45,559 nt of DNA, taken from NCBI GenBank assembly GCA_016839655.1, contig JAEOTW010000255.1, forward strand, positions 1 through 45,559. Direction: 5' to 3'. Position 1 is the stretch's first letter. Every line of letters starts with the position of its first letter. Below are positions 26,266-35,545 of this stretch, in pieces. Position numbers and translations under genes: made by a program. The DNA comes from Promethearchaeota archaeon. Its GTDB lineage: Archaea; Asgardarchaeota; Lokiarchaeia; Sigynarchaeales; SOKP01. A model generated the notes under the pieces. The model saw only the letters and a list, made by a program, of their open reading frames with translations, was not told the DNA's origin and did no database searches.

Positions 26266-27099
26266 ATGAGTCTCGAAATTCTTGAGAAAACAAAGCGCAA
26301 TTTAAAGTTTGTAGTCGAAGATATTTCTATTGAAATGGCAAATGCTATTCGTAGGATTATAATTTCTGAAATACCTGTTATGGCGATTGATGAAGTTATT
26401 ATTTTAAAGAATGACTCTCCTTTATATGACGAGATTATCGCACATAGGCTTGGTATGATCCCTTTAACTACAGATTTAGATACGTATAAACTTCCTAGAG
26501 AGTGTGAGTGTGGTGGTTATGGGTGTGCTCTGTGTCAAGTCTCTTTAACCTGTGAGGTTACGAATACCACTAATACACCTATGGAAATTTATTCTAGAGA
26601 TTTAAATTCAAATGATCCAAAAATAATACCTGTAGAACCTAATATCCCTTTAGTAAAAATAGATAAGAATAATAAAGTGATAATTGAAGCTTACGCAGTA
26701 TTAGGTTTGGGGAAACAACATGTTAAATGGCAAGCTGTTTCAAATATTTTCTATAGATTTTATCCTCAAATAGATTTTGATGATTCTAAATGTGAAAAAT
26801 GTCCAGATAGGTGTCTTGTTTCAAGAATGTGTCCTGAGGAGTTATATGACTTCTCCAATAAAAAATCTCCAGAATTATTAGAAGAGTATTGGAAATCTTG
26901 TACACTTTGTAATTCATGTCAGGATAATTGTCTAGAAGAAGCGATAAAAGTCTCTTGGAAAGATAATAGTTATATTTTTTTAATAGAGAGTGATGGAGTT
27001 CTTGCCTTTGATGTTATTTTGAAAAAATCATTTGAGATTTTTCTGGAAAAAATTGATGAATTTGTTGAAAAACTTGGAGAAGTAGAGATAGAATCGTAA
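26266..27099 (+). CDS. rpo3: DNA-directed RNA polymerase subunit Rpo3 (RpoD), Fe-S type
   Basis: Assembly-platform subunit of archaeal RNA polymerase, homologous to RPB3 and bacterial alpha; it dimerises with Rpo11. The alpha-like motif MANAIRRIIISEIPVMAIDEV (24-44) is clear, then HRLGMIPL (60-67). A zinc-type motif C80, C82, C87, C90 follows. The inserted ferredoxin-like domain carries eight cysteines (C176, C179, C183, C189 and C212, C215, C218, C222), enough for two [4Fe-4S] clusters. 277 residues. It heads the conserved archaeal order rpo3-eL18-uL13-uS9. Confidence 0.97.
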   Translation: MSLEILEKTKRNLKFVVEDISIEMANAIRRIIISEIPVMAIDEVIILKNDSPLYDEIIAHRLGMIPLTTDLDTYKLPRECECGGYGCALCQVSLTCEVTNTTNTPMEIYSRDLNSNDPKIIPVEPNIPLVKIDKNNKVIIEAYAVLGLGKQHVKWQAVSNIFYRFYPQIDFDDSKCEKCPDRCLVSRMCPEELYDFSNKKSPELLEEYWKSCTLCNSCQDNCLEEAIKVSWKDNSYIFLIESDGVLAFDVILKKSFEIFLEKIDEFVEKLGEVEIES

Positions 27100-27168
27100 A
27101 TTATCAAAAAATTATTAAAATATTAAAAATTAAAGATATCAGAATTAATAAATTAGAGCGTTTTTTGC

Positions 27169-27525
27169 ATGTCTCATAAAATTACGGGTCCAAGTAACTT
27201 TTACGTAAGAAAATTGATAAGAGATTTATGGAAAACAAAAATAAAAATATGGAAAACTGTTTCCAAGAAGCTAAGTGGTCCAAGAAGGAATAGAGTTAAA
27301 GCAAATTTATATCATATAAATAGAAATACAAAAAAGGATGATATAATTATTGTTCCAGGAAAGATATTAGGGATGGGAGAGTTAGATCACAATCTTACAA
27401 TCGCATGCTTAGAATATTCAAAGACAGCTAAAAGAAAAGTTGAATCTTCAGGAAGTAAATTAATCTCTATAGAAGAATTACTAGAACAAAATCCTAAGGG
27501 AAGTGGAGTAAAAATAATATATTAA
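27169..27525 (+). CDS. rpl18e: ribosomal protein eL18
   Basis: Large-subunit protein of 118 residues found in archaea and eukaryotes. Conserved stretches: TGPSNFYVRKLIRDLWK near the start, PRRNRVKANLYHINR (38-52), IIVPGKILGMGEL (59-71) and the end GSGVKIIY. It begins with ATG at 27169 and lies in the standard archaeal position between rpo3 and uL13. The N-terminus is short, as usual for archaeal members. Confidence 0.95.
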   Translation: MSHKITGPSNFYVRKLIRDLWKTKIKIWKTVSKKLSGPRRNRVKANLYHINRNTKKDDIIIVPGKILGMGELDHNLTIACLEYSKTAKRKVESSGSKLISIEELLEQNPKGSGVKIIY

Positions 27526-27556
27526 AATACTAAAAAGATTTAAATGTGAATTGTAA

Positions 27557-28030
27557 ATGTCAATCGAATATCAACTATTTGATGCAACAGATAAAATTTT
27601 AGGAAGATTCTGTTCATTAATTGCCAAAAAAGCTCTTTTAGGAGAATATATAGTTATTATTAACGCAAAAGATGCAATAATTAGTGGAAATAAAAAAGAT
27701 ATTCATGAAAAATATTTAGCAAAATTAAAAATATCAACTGCTACAAATCCACGTAGAGGGCCATTCCATGAAAGGAGACCAGACACTTTTATGAGAAGAG
27801 TGATAAAACAGATGTTACCAAGAAAAAAGCTTAGAGGAAAAGAAGCGATTAAGAGAGTTCATATTTATATTTCAGATATTCCGGGTCGGTTTAAAAATCG
27901 GTATCAAAAATTAATACCAAATGAAATTACTAATGTAGACAAAAAACGACTTTCATATTATAACAGATACATTACTTTAGAAAATCTATGTCAACGAATA
28001 GGTTGGAAAAAAAGTGAAATTGAGGTTTAA
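27557..28030 (+). CDS. rpl13: ribosomal protein uL13
   Basis: Large-subunit protein of 157 residues. DATDKILGRFCSLIAKKAL (9-27) is the family's opening, followed by IINAKDAIISGNK and the basic rRNA-binding segment RPDTFMRRVIKQMLPRKKLR (about 74-93). It starts with ATG at 27557 and ends 3 bases before uS9, so the two are translationally close. Nothing unusual. Confidence 0.96.
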   Translation: MSIEYQLFDATDKILGRFCSLIAKKALLGEYIVIINAKDAIISGNKKDIHEKYLAKLKISTATNPRRGPFHERRPDTFMRRVIKQMLPRKKLRGKEAIKRVHIYISDIPGRFKNRYQKLIPNEITNVDKKRLSYYNRYITLENLCQRIGWKKSEIEV

Positions 28031-28033
28031 GAA

Positions 28034-28444
28034 ATGTCAATGAAAGTAATTCAAGCATCAGGAAAAAGAAAAGCTGCCATCGCTAGGGCTATTTTAAAAC
28101 ATCCTGCAAAAGGCCAAATAAAGATAAATAATGTTCATTTGCAGCTATATGAACCTGAAATCGCAAGATTAAGAATTCAGGAGGTTCTGGAAATTATTAA
28201 TCATCCTAAACTTGAAAAATGTGATATTAATGTTAAAGTTAAGGGCGGTGGAATCATGGGTCAAACAGATGCCGTTCGGATAGCAATTGCTAAATCTATT
28301 AATAAGTTTATTGGTACGAAAACAATTGAGAAATCTTTTAGAGAATACGATGATTCTCTATTATCTGGTGATAGTAGGAGGACAGAACCCAAGAAATTTG
28401 GTGGAAAAAAGGCTAGATCCCGTCGACAGAAATCATTTAGATGA
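28034..28444 (+). CDS. rps9: ribosomal protein uS9
   Basis: Small-subunit protein of 136 residues whose C-terminal tail reaches the P-site tRNA. The start QASGKRKAAIARAILK (7-22), the central VKGGGIMGQTDAVRIAIAK (69-87) and the tail KKFGGKKARSRRQKSFR, ending in Arg, are all intact. In many archaea rpo10 and other genes follow in this cluster; here the strand changes after uS9 and no rpo10 is found downstream. Confidence 0.97.
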   Translation: MSMKVIQASGKRKAAIARAILKHPAKGQIKINNVHLQLYEPEIARLRIQEVLEIINHPKLEKCDINVKVKGGGIMGQTDAVRIAIAKSINKFIGTKTIEKSFREYDDSLLSGDSRRTEPKKFGGKKARSRRQKSFR

Positions 28445-28654
28445 TTATTTTTTCTTGCTTTAATATTTAAGATTATACTCATTATTACCAGAATAAAAGA
28501 AAGTTGTGCTCTTGGAATTAATTTTGCAACAGTGCCGATTGTTTCGAGAATCTTAAGAAAAAACATTTCGATAATGAAAAACTTAATCACCTACATTAAG
28601 ATATCGGAAATTTTAAGTAATAGCAACAAGGAAATATCATTGTTTTGGAAAATA

Positions 28655-29971
28655 TCAAATAACTTCTAGTTGAACTCCTAATTTTTTGAGATCTTCAAAA
28701 AAAGAGGGATAAGAATCTTCTACAATATCACTATTTTTAATAGTAGAACTAGATTCTGCATATAAAGCTGCTATGCTACATGCCATTGCAATTCTATGAT
28801 CGTTATTATGATTTATCATAATTCCTTTGAGTTTATCACAATGATATATTGTTAATTTATCATCTTCCTCAACAACGTTAACTCCCATCCTTTTTAATTC
28901 TCTAGCCATCGTACTAATTCTATCAGTTTCTTTTAATCGCAAATTAGATGCATTATAAATAATAGTTTTTCCCTCGGCAAAAGCACCAATAACAGATAAT
29001 ATTGGAAACAAATCTGGAATTTCTGTACAATCGATTTCAATTCCTCTTAGTAGATTTTCTGTTGATTTTCCATTTATAATAACTTGATTATTGATTTTGC
29101 TGATTTCTAGATTTGCTCCCATTTTTTCCAGAATCTCAATAATTTTTTTGTCTCCTTGTTTATTTTCATATATAAGATTATTAATAATTACTGATGATGG
29201 TTTTTTTGACAACACTGCTGCAACAATAATATTTGCAGCTGAAGAAAAATCTCCAGGTATATCGTAAGATTGGGAGCGATAATTTTGTTCATTTGTTATG
29301 TAAAATTTTCCAGTTTCAAAATTAGCTTGAATATTTATACCAAACGCTTCTAGTACATCTAAAGTAATTTCTACAAACGGTTTAGAAACTAATGGAGATG
29401 TAAGTTCTATTTCAATAAAATCATTATTTTTACATTTTAATAGAGGGCATATAATGAGTAATGCAGTTATAAACTGGGAACTTAAATCTCCTTGAACTTG
29501 AACTTTATCACATACTTCTTGTACTCGTTTAATTTTTAGTTTTTTTTTTGATAAATTGAACTCTGCACCTAATTGACGTAATGAATTTAATAGTGGTAGT
29601 ATCGGTCTATTAAGTTTTAAAAAATCCCCTTTTAATATTAGTCCTCCTTCGATTAATAAACTTAAAGCACTGAAGATTCTTAGCGTCGTCCCAGAATTTC
29701 CACAATCATAAGGCTTCTTGATTGTTTTATAAACACCTTTATCACGCTTGATAACGTATGCATTATCACTTCTTTTTAAAATTCTAACTCCTAATAATTT
29801 TAAGATGTTTAGTGTAAAAGCAACATCCCCACTTGTTAAGGGATTTTTAATAACTGAAATCCCATCAGCAAGACTAGCTGCCACAAAAGCTCTGTGCGAA
29901 TAGCTTTTTGATCCTGGTGTTGTGATCTCACCATTTAAACTGTTTGTCATTGGATTAATTTTCAAATTCAT
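28655..29971 (-). CDS. aroA: 3-phosphoshikimate 1-carboxyvinyltransferase (EPSP synthase)
   Basis: Sixth step of the shikimate pathway: shikimate-3-phosphate plus PEP gives EPSP. 438 residues. Substrate-site motifs: TPGSKSYSHRAFVAASLADG (20-39), YDCGNSGTTLRIFSAL (88-103), GDLSSQFITALLI (161-173), DFSSAANI and the C-terminal LKETDRISTMARELKRMG and NDHRIAMACSIAAL. All catalytic Lys, Asp, Glu and Arg positions recognised are kept. It is divergent from aroC with about 90 bases between them, which suggests shared control. Confidence 0.96.
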   Translation of the reverse strand: MNLKINPMTNSLNGEITTPGSKSYSHRAFVAASLADGISVIKNPLTSGDVAFTLNILKLLGVRILKRSDNAYVIKRDKGVYKTIKKPYDCGNSGTTLRIFSALSLLIEGGLILKGDFLKLNRPILPLLNSLRQLGAEFNLSKKKLKIKRVQEVCDKVQVQGDLSSQFITALLIICPLLKCKNNDFIEIELTSPLVSKPFVEITLDVLEAFGINIQANFETGKFYITNEQNYRSQSYDIPGDFSSAANIIVAAVLSKKPSSVIINNLIYENKQGDKKIIEILEKMGANLEISKINNQVIINGKSTENLLRGIEIDCTEIPDLFPILSVIGAFAEGKTIIYNASNLRLKETDRISTMARELKRMGVNVVEEDDKLTIYHCDKLKGIMINHNNDHRIAMACSIAALYAESSSTIKNSDIVEDSYPSFFEDLKKLGVQLEVI

Positions 29972-30061
29972 TAAGTAATAAATAGAAAGTTATAGATATA
30001 ATATTAATTAAATAATCATGATATACTATTGTTATATTAATCCATGCCAGATGTGTAAAAT

Positions 30062-31168
30062 TTGGATAATTCATTTGGTAAAATTTTTAGAATAACATCA
30101 TTCGGAGAAAGTCACGGAGACTTAATTGGAATAATAATAGATGGGATACCTGCGGGTTTAGATTTTGATTTAGATTTTATCCAAAGTGAAATAGATCGAA
30201 GAAAACCAGGATATTCACATTTAACAACACCTCGTCTTGAAGAAGATAGAGTTAAAGTGGTTGCGGGTATTTTTAAAAGTAAAACAACAGGAGCCCCAAT
30301 TTGTTTAACAATTGGAAATACTAACGTTGATTCATCAGTATATGAAAAATATCGCGGTTTTTTACGCCCTTCCCATATTGATTATCCCGCATTAAGAAAA
30401 TATCATGGATTTTCTGATCCACGTGGATCAGGTCGATTTTCTGGGAGAATTACGGCTGGATTTGTAATGGCAGGAGCGATCGCCAAATTAATTTTGAAAA
30501 AATATGAAATCGAGATTTTTGCATATACAAAAAGCATAGGAAATATTGTTGATAACAATGAATATCTCCCAAGTGAGATTAATGAATTATTTAAAATAAG
30601 AGAAAATTCTCTTATTGGTGCGATTGACCAAAAAAAGTCTAAATCAATGGAATTATTCATCGAGGGGGCTAAAAACAATAAAGATTCGGTAGGGGGGACA
30701 ATAAAATGCATTGTTATAAATTTCCCAGCAGGAAAGGGAGGTCCTGTATTCAATAGTATTGAATCAAACATTAGTAATGCGATATTTGCGATACCTGGAA
30801 TAAAGGGGATAGAGTTTGGTGCTGGTTTTGAAGCTGCTAAGATGAAAGGCTCTGAACATAATGACCCTTGGATTATAAAGAATGGAAAAGTTCAAACCAC
30901 TAAGAATGATGCTGGTGGAATTATTGGTGGAATATCAACAGGTATGCCAATTGAATTTACTGTTGCAGTTAAACCAACTGCTTCTATAGGTATCACTCAG
31001 AAAACAGTTAATATTGAAACTGAAGAAAATGTAGAAATAGAATTTTCAGGACGACACGATCCATGTATTGTACCTAGAGTAATTCCAGTTATAGAGGCTA
31101 TGATAGCCAATGTTTTAATTGATATTTTACTACTTGAAGGATTTATTCCCAGAATTTTGAAATCTTAA
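30062..31168 (+). CDS. aroC: chorismate synthase
   Basis: Last common step of aromatic biosynthesis: EPSP to chorismate, needing reduced FMN. 368 residues. Family signatures: FRITSFGESHGDLIGIIIDG (9-28), the Arg-rich SGRFSGRITAGFVMAGAIAK segment near 122-141, GIKGIEFGAGFEAAKMKGSE (about 243-262), GGIIGGISTGMPI and GRHDPCIVPRVIPV near the end. The start is TTG at 30062, the only candidate that gives the usual N-terminus. Paired divergently with aroA. Confidence 0.96.
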   Translation: MDNSFGKIFRITSFGESHGDLIGIIIDGIPAGLDFDLDFIQSEIDRRKPGYSHLTTPRLEEDRVKVVAGIFKSKTTGAPICLTIGNTNVDSSVYEKYRGFLRPSHIDYPALRKYHGFSDPRGSGRFSGRITAGFVMAGAIAKLILKKYEIEIFAYTKSIGNIVDNNEYLPSEINELFKIRENSLIGAIDQKKSKSMELFIEGAKNNKDSVGGTIKCIVINFPAGKGGPVFNSIESNISNAIFAIPGIKGIEFGAGFEAAKMKGSEHNDPWIIKNGKVQTTKNDAGGIIGGISTGMPIEFTVAVKPTASIGITQKTVNIETEENVEIEFSGRHDPCIVPRVIPVIEAMIANVLIDILLLEGFIPRILKS

Positions 31169-31253
31169 ACAAAATGATAATTATATAGTAGGATATTAAA
31201 GTTTTAAATAAAAAATTAAAATACTCTATAATATAGTCAATAATATTAAGTGA

Positions 31254-31490
31254 ATGATCATGCCTCCTCCAAACCAAAAAAAATTCATTAAAGATGTCAT
31301 AAAAATTATAGATAGATGGTCTTTTGAGCAATGTGCTCATTGTGAAAATGGAACATTGCTCTCAATTGATGGAATGCTGGATTTCAAATGTAGTAAATGT
31401 GGAAAAAATATGAACCCTTCTGAATATTTGGGAGAAATAGCTAAAAAGGTTTTTAATTATAGAGAAAAGCTTGCAAATACAAAAAGTTAG
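31254..31490 (+). CDS. small zinc-ribbon protein of unknown function
   Basis: A 78-residue protein with an N-terminal helix (KKFIKDVIKIIDRWSFEQ) and two CxxC knuckles, CAHC (27-30) and CSKC (47-50), that form a likely zinc ribbon, followed by a helical tail. No family was recognised. ATG at 31254 or, two codons later, at 31260. It lies downstream of aroC on the same strand. The paired knuckles and plausible spacing make it more credible than a chance frame. Confidence 0.65.
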   Translation: MIMPPPNQKKFIKDVIKIIDRWSFEQCAHCENGTLLSIDGMLDFKCSKCGKNMNPSEYLGEIAKKVFNYREKLANTKS

Positions 31491-31601
31491 AAGAGATTGG
31501 CTAATAGCATTTTTAATTAGAGGTAAATTGATTAAAACAAATAACTATTACTATCAAGCTTATTTCTTTAATCTATTAAAAAGATTCCCTAGGTTTTAAT
31601 A

Positions 31602-33026
31602 ATGAGTATAACAGTTACAGCAGTTTTATTAGGAGCAGGAAGAAGAGGCTTTCATGTTTATGGTAATTATGCTAAAAACAATAGAAAAAAACTAAAATTT
31701 GTTGCAGTAGCGGAACCTATTCAAAGAAGACGTGATAATTTTGCTAGAATACATAATATTCCTCCTAGTCGATGTTATCAATCATGGGAGGATTTACTTT
31801 CAATGGAAAAACTCGCTGATATTGCATTTATTTGTACTCAAGACCGGATGCATATAGAACCAACATTACTAGCATTGGATAAGGGATATCATGTTTTGTT
31901 AGAGAAACCTATGGCAAATAAGTTAGAGGACTGCATTAGAATAGTGCAAAAAGTAGAAGAATCAGGTAGAATTTTAGGAGTTAGCCATGTTTTAAGGTAT
32001 GCTGATTTTTTTTTAACGGTCTTCAAAATAATTAGATCAAAACTCCTCGGAGATATTGTTAATATCTCGCAACGAGAAAATATTTCATGGTACCATATGG
32101 CGCATAGTTATGTGAGAGGGCCATGGGCAAAAAAAGAAGAATCTTCACCAATGATTCTAGCGAAAGCTTGTCATGATATGGATTTATTATATTGGATGAT
32201 TAATTCCTTACCAAAAAAGATTAGTTCTTTTGGCAGTTTATTGCATTTTAGACCAGAAAATGCCCCAATGGGTGCACCACAATTTTGTTTAGATGGGTGT
32301 CCAGTAAAGGATACTTGTAAATATTACGCTCCAAGAACGTATATAGATATAATACCAATAATTCAGATCATGCAAAAAGGAAAAAATAGAATTTTGAAAT
32401 TTGTAGGGAGATTGAGGAAAAACCATATTAAATTACTAACTTTTTTAGCTAAGATAATTCCACCAATTAGAATATTACGGTATTGGAGGGAATGGCCGGT
32501 TTATTATTTATACACAGAGGATAACGAAGACTTCTCAGATGAGGCAAAAATTCAGATTCTTAAAACAAGTCCTTATGGTAAATGTGTTTATCATTGTAAT
32601 AATGATGTTTGTGACCATCAAGTAGTAAATATCGAGTTTGAAAACGGTGTTACGGCAAATTTCACTGTACATGGTTTCAGTGAGAAAGAAGGGAGGACTC
32701 TAAGAATTGATGGTACAGAAGCAACCTTAATAGGTGAATTTCATGATGCTTATAAGAAAATTACTGTCTTTAATCATTATTCGGGAGAAGAAGATGTGAT
32801 ACTTAATCAAAAGTTATCTCTGAGCACGGTTGAGCATGGTGGTGGTGACCAAAAATTAATTGATGCTTTCCTTGAGTCAATAAGAAACCCTAATATTTTA
32901 CAACCTCTGACAAACGCTAGAGAATGTCTTGAAAGCCATTTAATGGCTTTTGCTGCTAATGAGTCTCGATTAAAAGGGACCGTGGTTAATATGGATGGCT
33001 TTCGTACGAAATCAGAACTTCTCTGA
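31602..33026 (+). CDS. Gfo/Idh/MocA-family NAD(P)-dependent oxidoreductase
   Basis: A 474-residue dehydrogenase-like protein. Rossmann motif LLGAGRRGFHVYG (9-21), EKPMA (98-102), and the substrate-side KACHDMDLLYWM near 190-201. An insertion holds a cysteine set, CLDGCPVKDTCKYYA (about 228-242) and CVYHCNNDVCDHQV (near 330-343), typical of one subfamily. Members oxidise sugars, inositols or related polyols, and the exact substrate cannot be read from the sequence. Cytosolic; no signal peptide. It is isolated between small genes, so context gives no pathway. Confidence 0.88.
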   Translation: MSITVTAVLLGAGRRGFHVYGNYAKNNRKKLKFVAVAEPIQRRRDNFARIHNIPPSRCYQSWEDLLSMEKLADIAFICTQDRMHIEPTLLALDKGYHVLLEKPMANKLEDCIRIVQKVEESGRILGVSHVLRYADFFLTVFKIIRSKLLGDIVNISQRENISWYHMAHSYVRGPWAKKEESSPMILAKACHDMDLLYWMINSLPKKISSFGSLLHFRPENAPMGAPQFCLDGCPVKDTCKYYAPRTYIDIIPIIQIMQKGKNRILKFVGRLRKNHIKLLTFLAKIIPPIRILRYWREWPVYYLYTEDNEDFSDEAKIQILKTSPYGKCVYHCNNDVCDHQVVNIEFENGVTANFTVHGFSEKEGRTLRIDGTEATLIGEFHDAYKKITVFNHYSGEEDVILNQKLSLSTVEHGGGDQKLIDAFLESIRNPNILQPLTNARECLESHLMAFAANESRLKGTVVNMDGFRTKSELL

Positions 33027-33095
33027 ATAATATTCTGCAAAAAAATATAGATAAGTTATTATTATTAATATCATAAAATATCTTATAATTAAAAT

Positions 33096-33341
33096 TTGGA
33101 TAGATTGATTAGAGTGGAAAAGAAAATTGATACTTCAGAACAATTTATTGAATTTTATAAAAAGAAAGGAGATTATTTAGTATCTCTTTCTGAGAATCAT
33201 TTCAAAAATATAGAATACCGTAAATGTCTTGAATTATTAAATCAAGCTTATGGAATGTACATGAAGGGTAACTATACTGAACTTGCTGAAAAGACAAAAC
33301 AAAGATTTTTAGAAATCAAAGAAAAATACTTTCAAAAGTAA
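33096..33341 (+). CDS. small helical protein of unknown function
   Basis: Not recognised. 81 residues, predicted helical, with a TPR-like central stretch (KCLELLNQAYGMYMKGNYTE), charged throughout, no Cys motif. The start is TTG at 33096 or 33105; a TATA-like TCTTATAATT lies just upstream. It follows the Gfo/Idh/MocA gene and ends 5 bases before the end of the convergent Mut7-C gene. It could be chance coding, but composition and length fit the small proteins of this genome. Confidence 0.5.
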   Translation: MDRLIRVEKKIDTSEQFIEFYKKKGDYLVSLSENHFKNIEYRKCLELLNQAYGMYMKGNYTELAEKTKQRFLEIKEKYFQK

Positions 33342-33346
33342 AGGAT

Positions 33347-33841
33347 TTACTCAAATTCTAAAGCTTTTCCTATCTTATACTCAATATCTTCAATATGAGT
33401 CCCTTGCCAGTATACTTTTTTACATTGAAGATTTAAACACTGATAAAAATCATTAAAATGAGAATATGTTTCCTCTAGAACTTCATTTTTTATTGAAACC
33501 TTGTCTTTAACTCTTTCTAATTTTGAATTACATACGGAACATCTAGCTTTTTTGAAATCAAATTCAAAAATTAAACCAAATTGCTTATGGAGTTGATTGA
33601 GATATTTATATATCCCTTCTCCTTTAAGGAATATACAATTATCTTTATATCGTTGAAATAGAGGTAAATCTTTTGTGATAATAATTCTATTATTATCATT
33701 TGCATATTCTATTAAATAACCATCAGGGACAGGGTCCACATTAAAAAAATCAGTTAAATCATTAGCATATACTGTGTCATATCCAAAAATACGTAAAAAT
33801 CGTGTCAATTTACCAAGCATTGCATCAACTAAAAATTTCAT
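33347..33841 (-). CDS. Mut7-C RNase-domain protein
   Basis: A Mut7-C (PIN-related) domain protein of about 164 residues. The start KFLVDAMLGKLTRFLRIFGY and IIITKDLPLF (about 53-62) carry the acidic residues of the PIN-like nuclease core. A C-terminal zinc ribbon has CSVC (about 102-105) and CLNLQC (about 134-139). The predicted activity is RNA cleavage, by family only. I chose the ATG at 33841 (MKFLVDAM), as the upstream ATG adds six residues unlike the family. Divergent from the FmdE-like gene. Confidence 0.85.
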   Translation of the reverse strand: MKFLVDAMLGKLTRFLRIFGYDTVYANDLTDFFNVDPVPDGYLIEYANDNNRIIITKDLPLFQRYKDNCIFLKGEGIYKYLNQLHKQFGLIFEFDFKKARCSVCNSKLERVKDKVSIKNEVLEETYSHFNDFYQCLNLQCKKVYWQGTHIEDIEYKIGKALEFE

Positions 33842-33942
33842 AATAAAGTGGTTAAGCATTTAATAAATAATTCTGATTTAAATTAAATATATTAATTTTG
33901 ATAAAATATATTTAATCATAATCAAAATTTAGATGGATATTG

Positions 33943-34470
33943 ATGGAAGCTAAGAATTTAATGGAAAAAGCAGTCAGGTTTCATGGACATATATGTCCTG
34001 GTCTAACGATTGGTGTTTTAGCTGCAAAATACATTTTAGAACATGGATTTGATTATTCACCAAATGAAGAGCTAGTTGCTGTTGTTGAGAATGATAATTG
34101 CAGTGTTGATGCACTTCAAGCAATATTAGGTACAACATATGGGAAGGGAAATCTTGTCCATCAAGATTATGGAAAGATGAATTACTATTTTTATGACAGA
34201 AGAACTGAAAAGGGAATTAGATTAGCATTAAAAAGCATAGATTTTGGAAAAAAAAAACTAAGTAGAGATGAAAAAATACAGTTATTGCTGAAATCAAAAC
34301 CTGAAAAAATATTTAATGTATATGAAATCGAATTCAATCCTCCAGGTTTAGCAGCGGTTGAACAATCCATCCCCTGTGAGGTATGTGGAGAACCTACTCA
34401 GAGTAGTAGGATTATGATGTATAATGGTTCTGAAATGTGTATTCCTTGTTATAAAAAAATGAGAGGTTAA
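33943..34470 (+). CDS. FmdE-like protein with C-terminal zinc ribbon
   Basis: About 175 residues in the family of formylmethanofuran dehydrogenase subunit E. The motif RFHGHICPGLTIGVLAA (12-28) and the stretch ENDNCSVDALQAILGTTYGK (49-68) are diagnostic, with conserved His and Cys residues thought to bind a metal. A C-terminal treble-clef or ribbon follows: CEVCGEPT (145-152) and CIPCYKK (near 166). No other formylmethanofuran dehydrogenase subunit is in the window, and FmdE proteins are commonly found without one, so its role is open. ATG at 33943; a TTG directly before it is possible. Confidence 0.88.
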   Translation: MEAKNLMEKAVRFHGHICPGLTIGVLAAKYILEHGFDYSPNEELVAVVENDNCSVDALQAILGTTYGKGNLVHQDYGKMNYYFYDRRTEKGIRLALKSIDFGKKKLSRDEKIQLLLKSKPEKIFNVYEIEFNPPGLAAVEQSIPCEVCGEPTQSSRIMMYNGSEMCIPCYKKMRG

Positions 34471-34578
34471 TAAAAAAATAATTTAGGAAATAAAGGAATT
34501 TTGAATGAACTTCTCTTAAAATTATAATTTTCTTGATTTTTTAATGATTAACTAATTATTTTAAGATGTTGAGTAATT

Positions 34579-35343
34579 TTGAAAGGGAAAAATGAAAAGA
34601 TCTTACCTGGTGCAGGTCCATTTTATTTTAAAGGAAATAATACCGGAATTCTTTTAATACATGGAGGAGGCGGTGGGACCTGTGCTGATTTGAAGCCTCT
34701 AGCTGAAGATTTACATTCAAAAGGAGGATTTACTATTAATGTTCCTTTACTTCCAGGATATGGAACCACACCTCAAGATTTAAGAAAAACACAGATTGAA
34801 AATTGGAAATCAGCCTTATATAGTGAATTCTCTATATTAAATAATAAATGTGATAGAGTTTTTGTTGGAGGTCATTCCATGGGGGGCGTGTTAACATTGA
34901 TAATAGCAGCCAATTATAGTTTAGATGGAATTTTTACTATTAGTGCTCCAATTGGAATTCAGAATTTTTTATTTTATTTAGTTCCAATATTTAAAATATT
35001 TATAAAATACCATACTATTGATTCGGAACATTTTATTCAAGATACTGATGGAAAATGGGTTGGGTATAATAAGATACCCCTAAATATTGCCACAAAACTA
35101 AAGAACTTGATGAAGGAGATGAAACAATCTTTAAATGAAATAAATTGCCCTTCTTTGATATTTCAAGGAAAAAGAGATTCTGAAATTAAAAGAAAAAGCA
35201 TGGAATATATATTCAATAATATTAAATCTAAGAAAAAAAAGAAAATTTGGCTACCAAATAATAATCATCCAATATTAGATAGTCCAGATCACAAACAAAT
35301 TGTATCTGAACTGATAAAATTCATTAATGAACTTTGTACTTAA
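34579..35343 (+). CDS. alpha/beta hydrolase, Est30-type carboxylesterase
   Basis: A 254-residue serine hydrolase resembling thermophilic carboxylesterase Est30. Oxyanion region LLIHGGGGG (25-33), nucleophile elbow GGHSMGG (97-103, Ser100), acid in FQGKRDSEIK (about 194-203) and a catalytic His in NNNHPILDS near 232-240. No signal peptide or membrane segment, so cytosolic. The start is TTG at 34579. The natural ester is unknown. It stands alone upstream of the Clp1-like gene. Confidence 0.85.
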   Translation: MKGKNEKILPGAGPFYFKGNNTGILLIHGGGGGTCADLKPLAEDLHSKGGFTINVPLLPGYGTTPQDLRKTQIENWKSALYSEFSILNNKCDRVFVGGHSMGGVLTLIIAANYSLDGIFTISAPIGIQNFLFYLVPIFKIFIKYHTIDSEHFIQDTDGKWVGYNKIPLNIATKLKNLMKEMKQSLNEINCPSLIFQGKRDSEIKRKSMEYIFNNIKSKKKKKIWLPNNNHPILDSPDHKQIVSELIKFINELCT

Positions 35344-35545
35344 ATTATTTATTTTTAGATAAATTACTAAAAATATCAAGATAGGATATATGAACTTTAT
35401 TATAAAATTAAAATTATGATTAAAGAAAAACTATTAAATACATTCACGGGATATAAATTCTTTATTTTTAATAACACAACCTATATAAACGAAAATCACA
35501 ATTGATTAACAGATTTAAAACACTTTATATAAAGATGAAATAATT

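Noticed and set aside
28445..28668. A frame of 74 sense codons continues directly after the uS9 stop codon
   Set aside because: It has no good start, no recognisable motif and no similarity to Rpo10, which often follows uS9. In AT-rich DNA an open stretch of this length can arise by chance.
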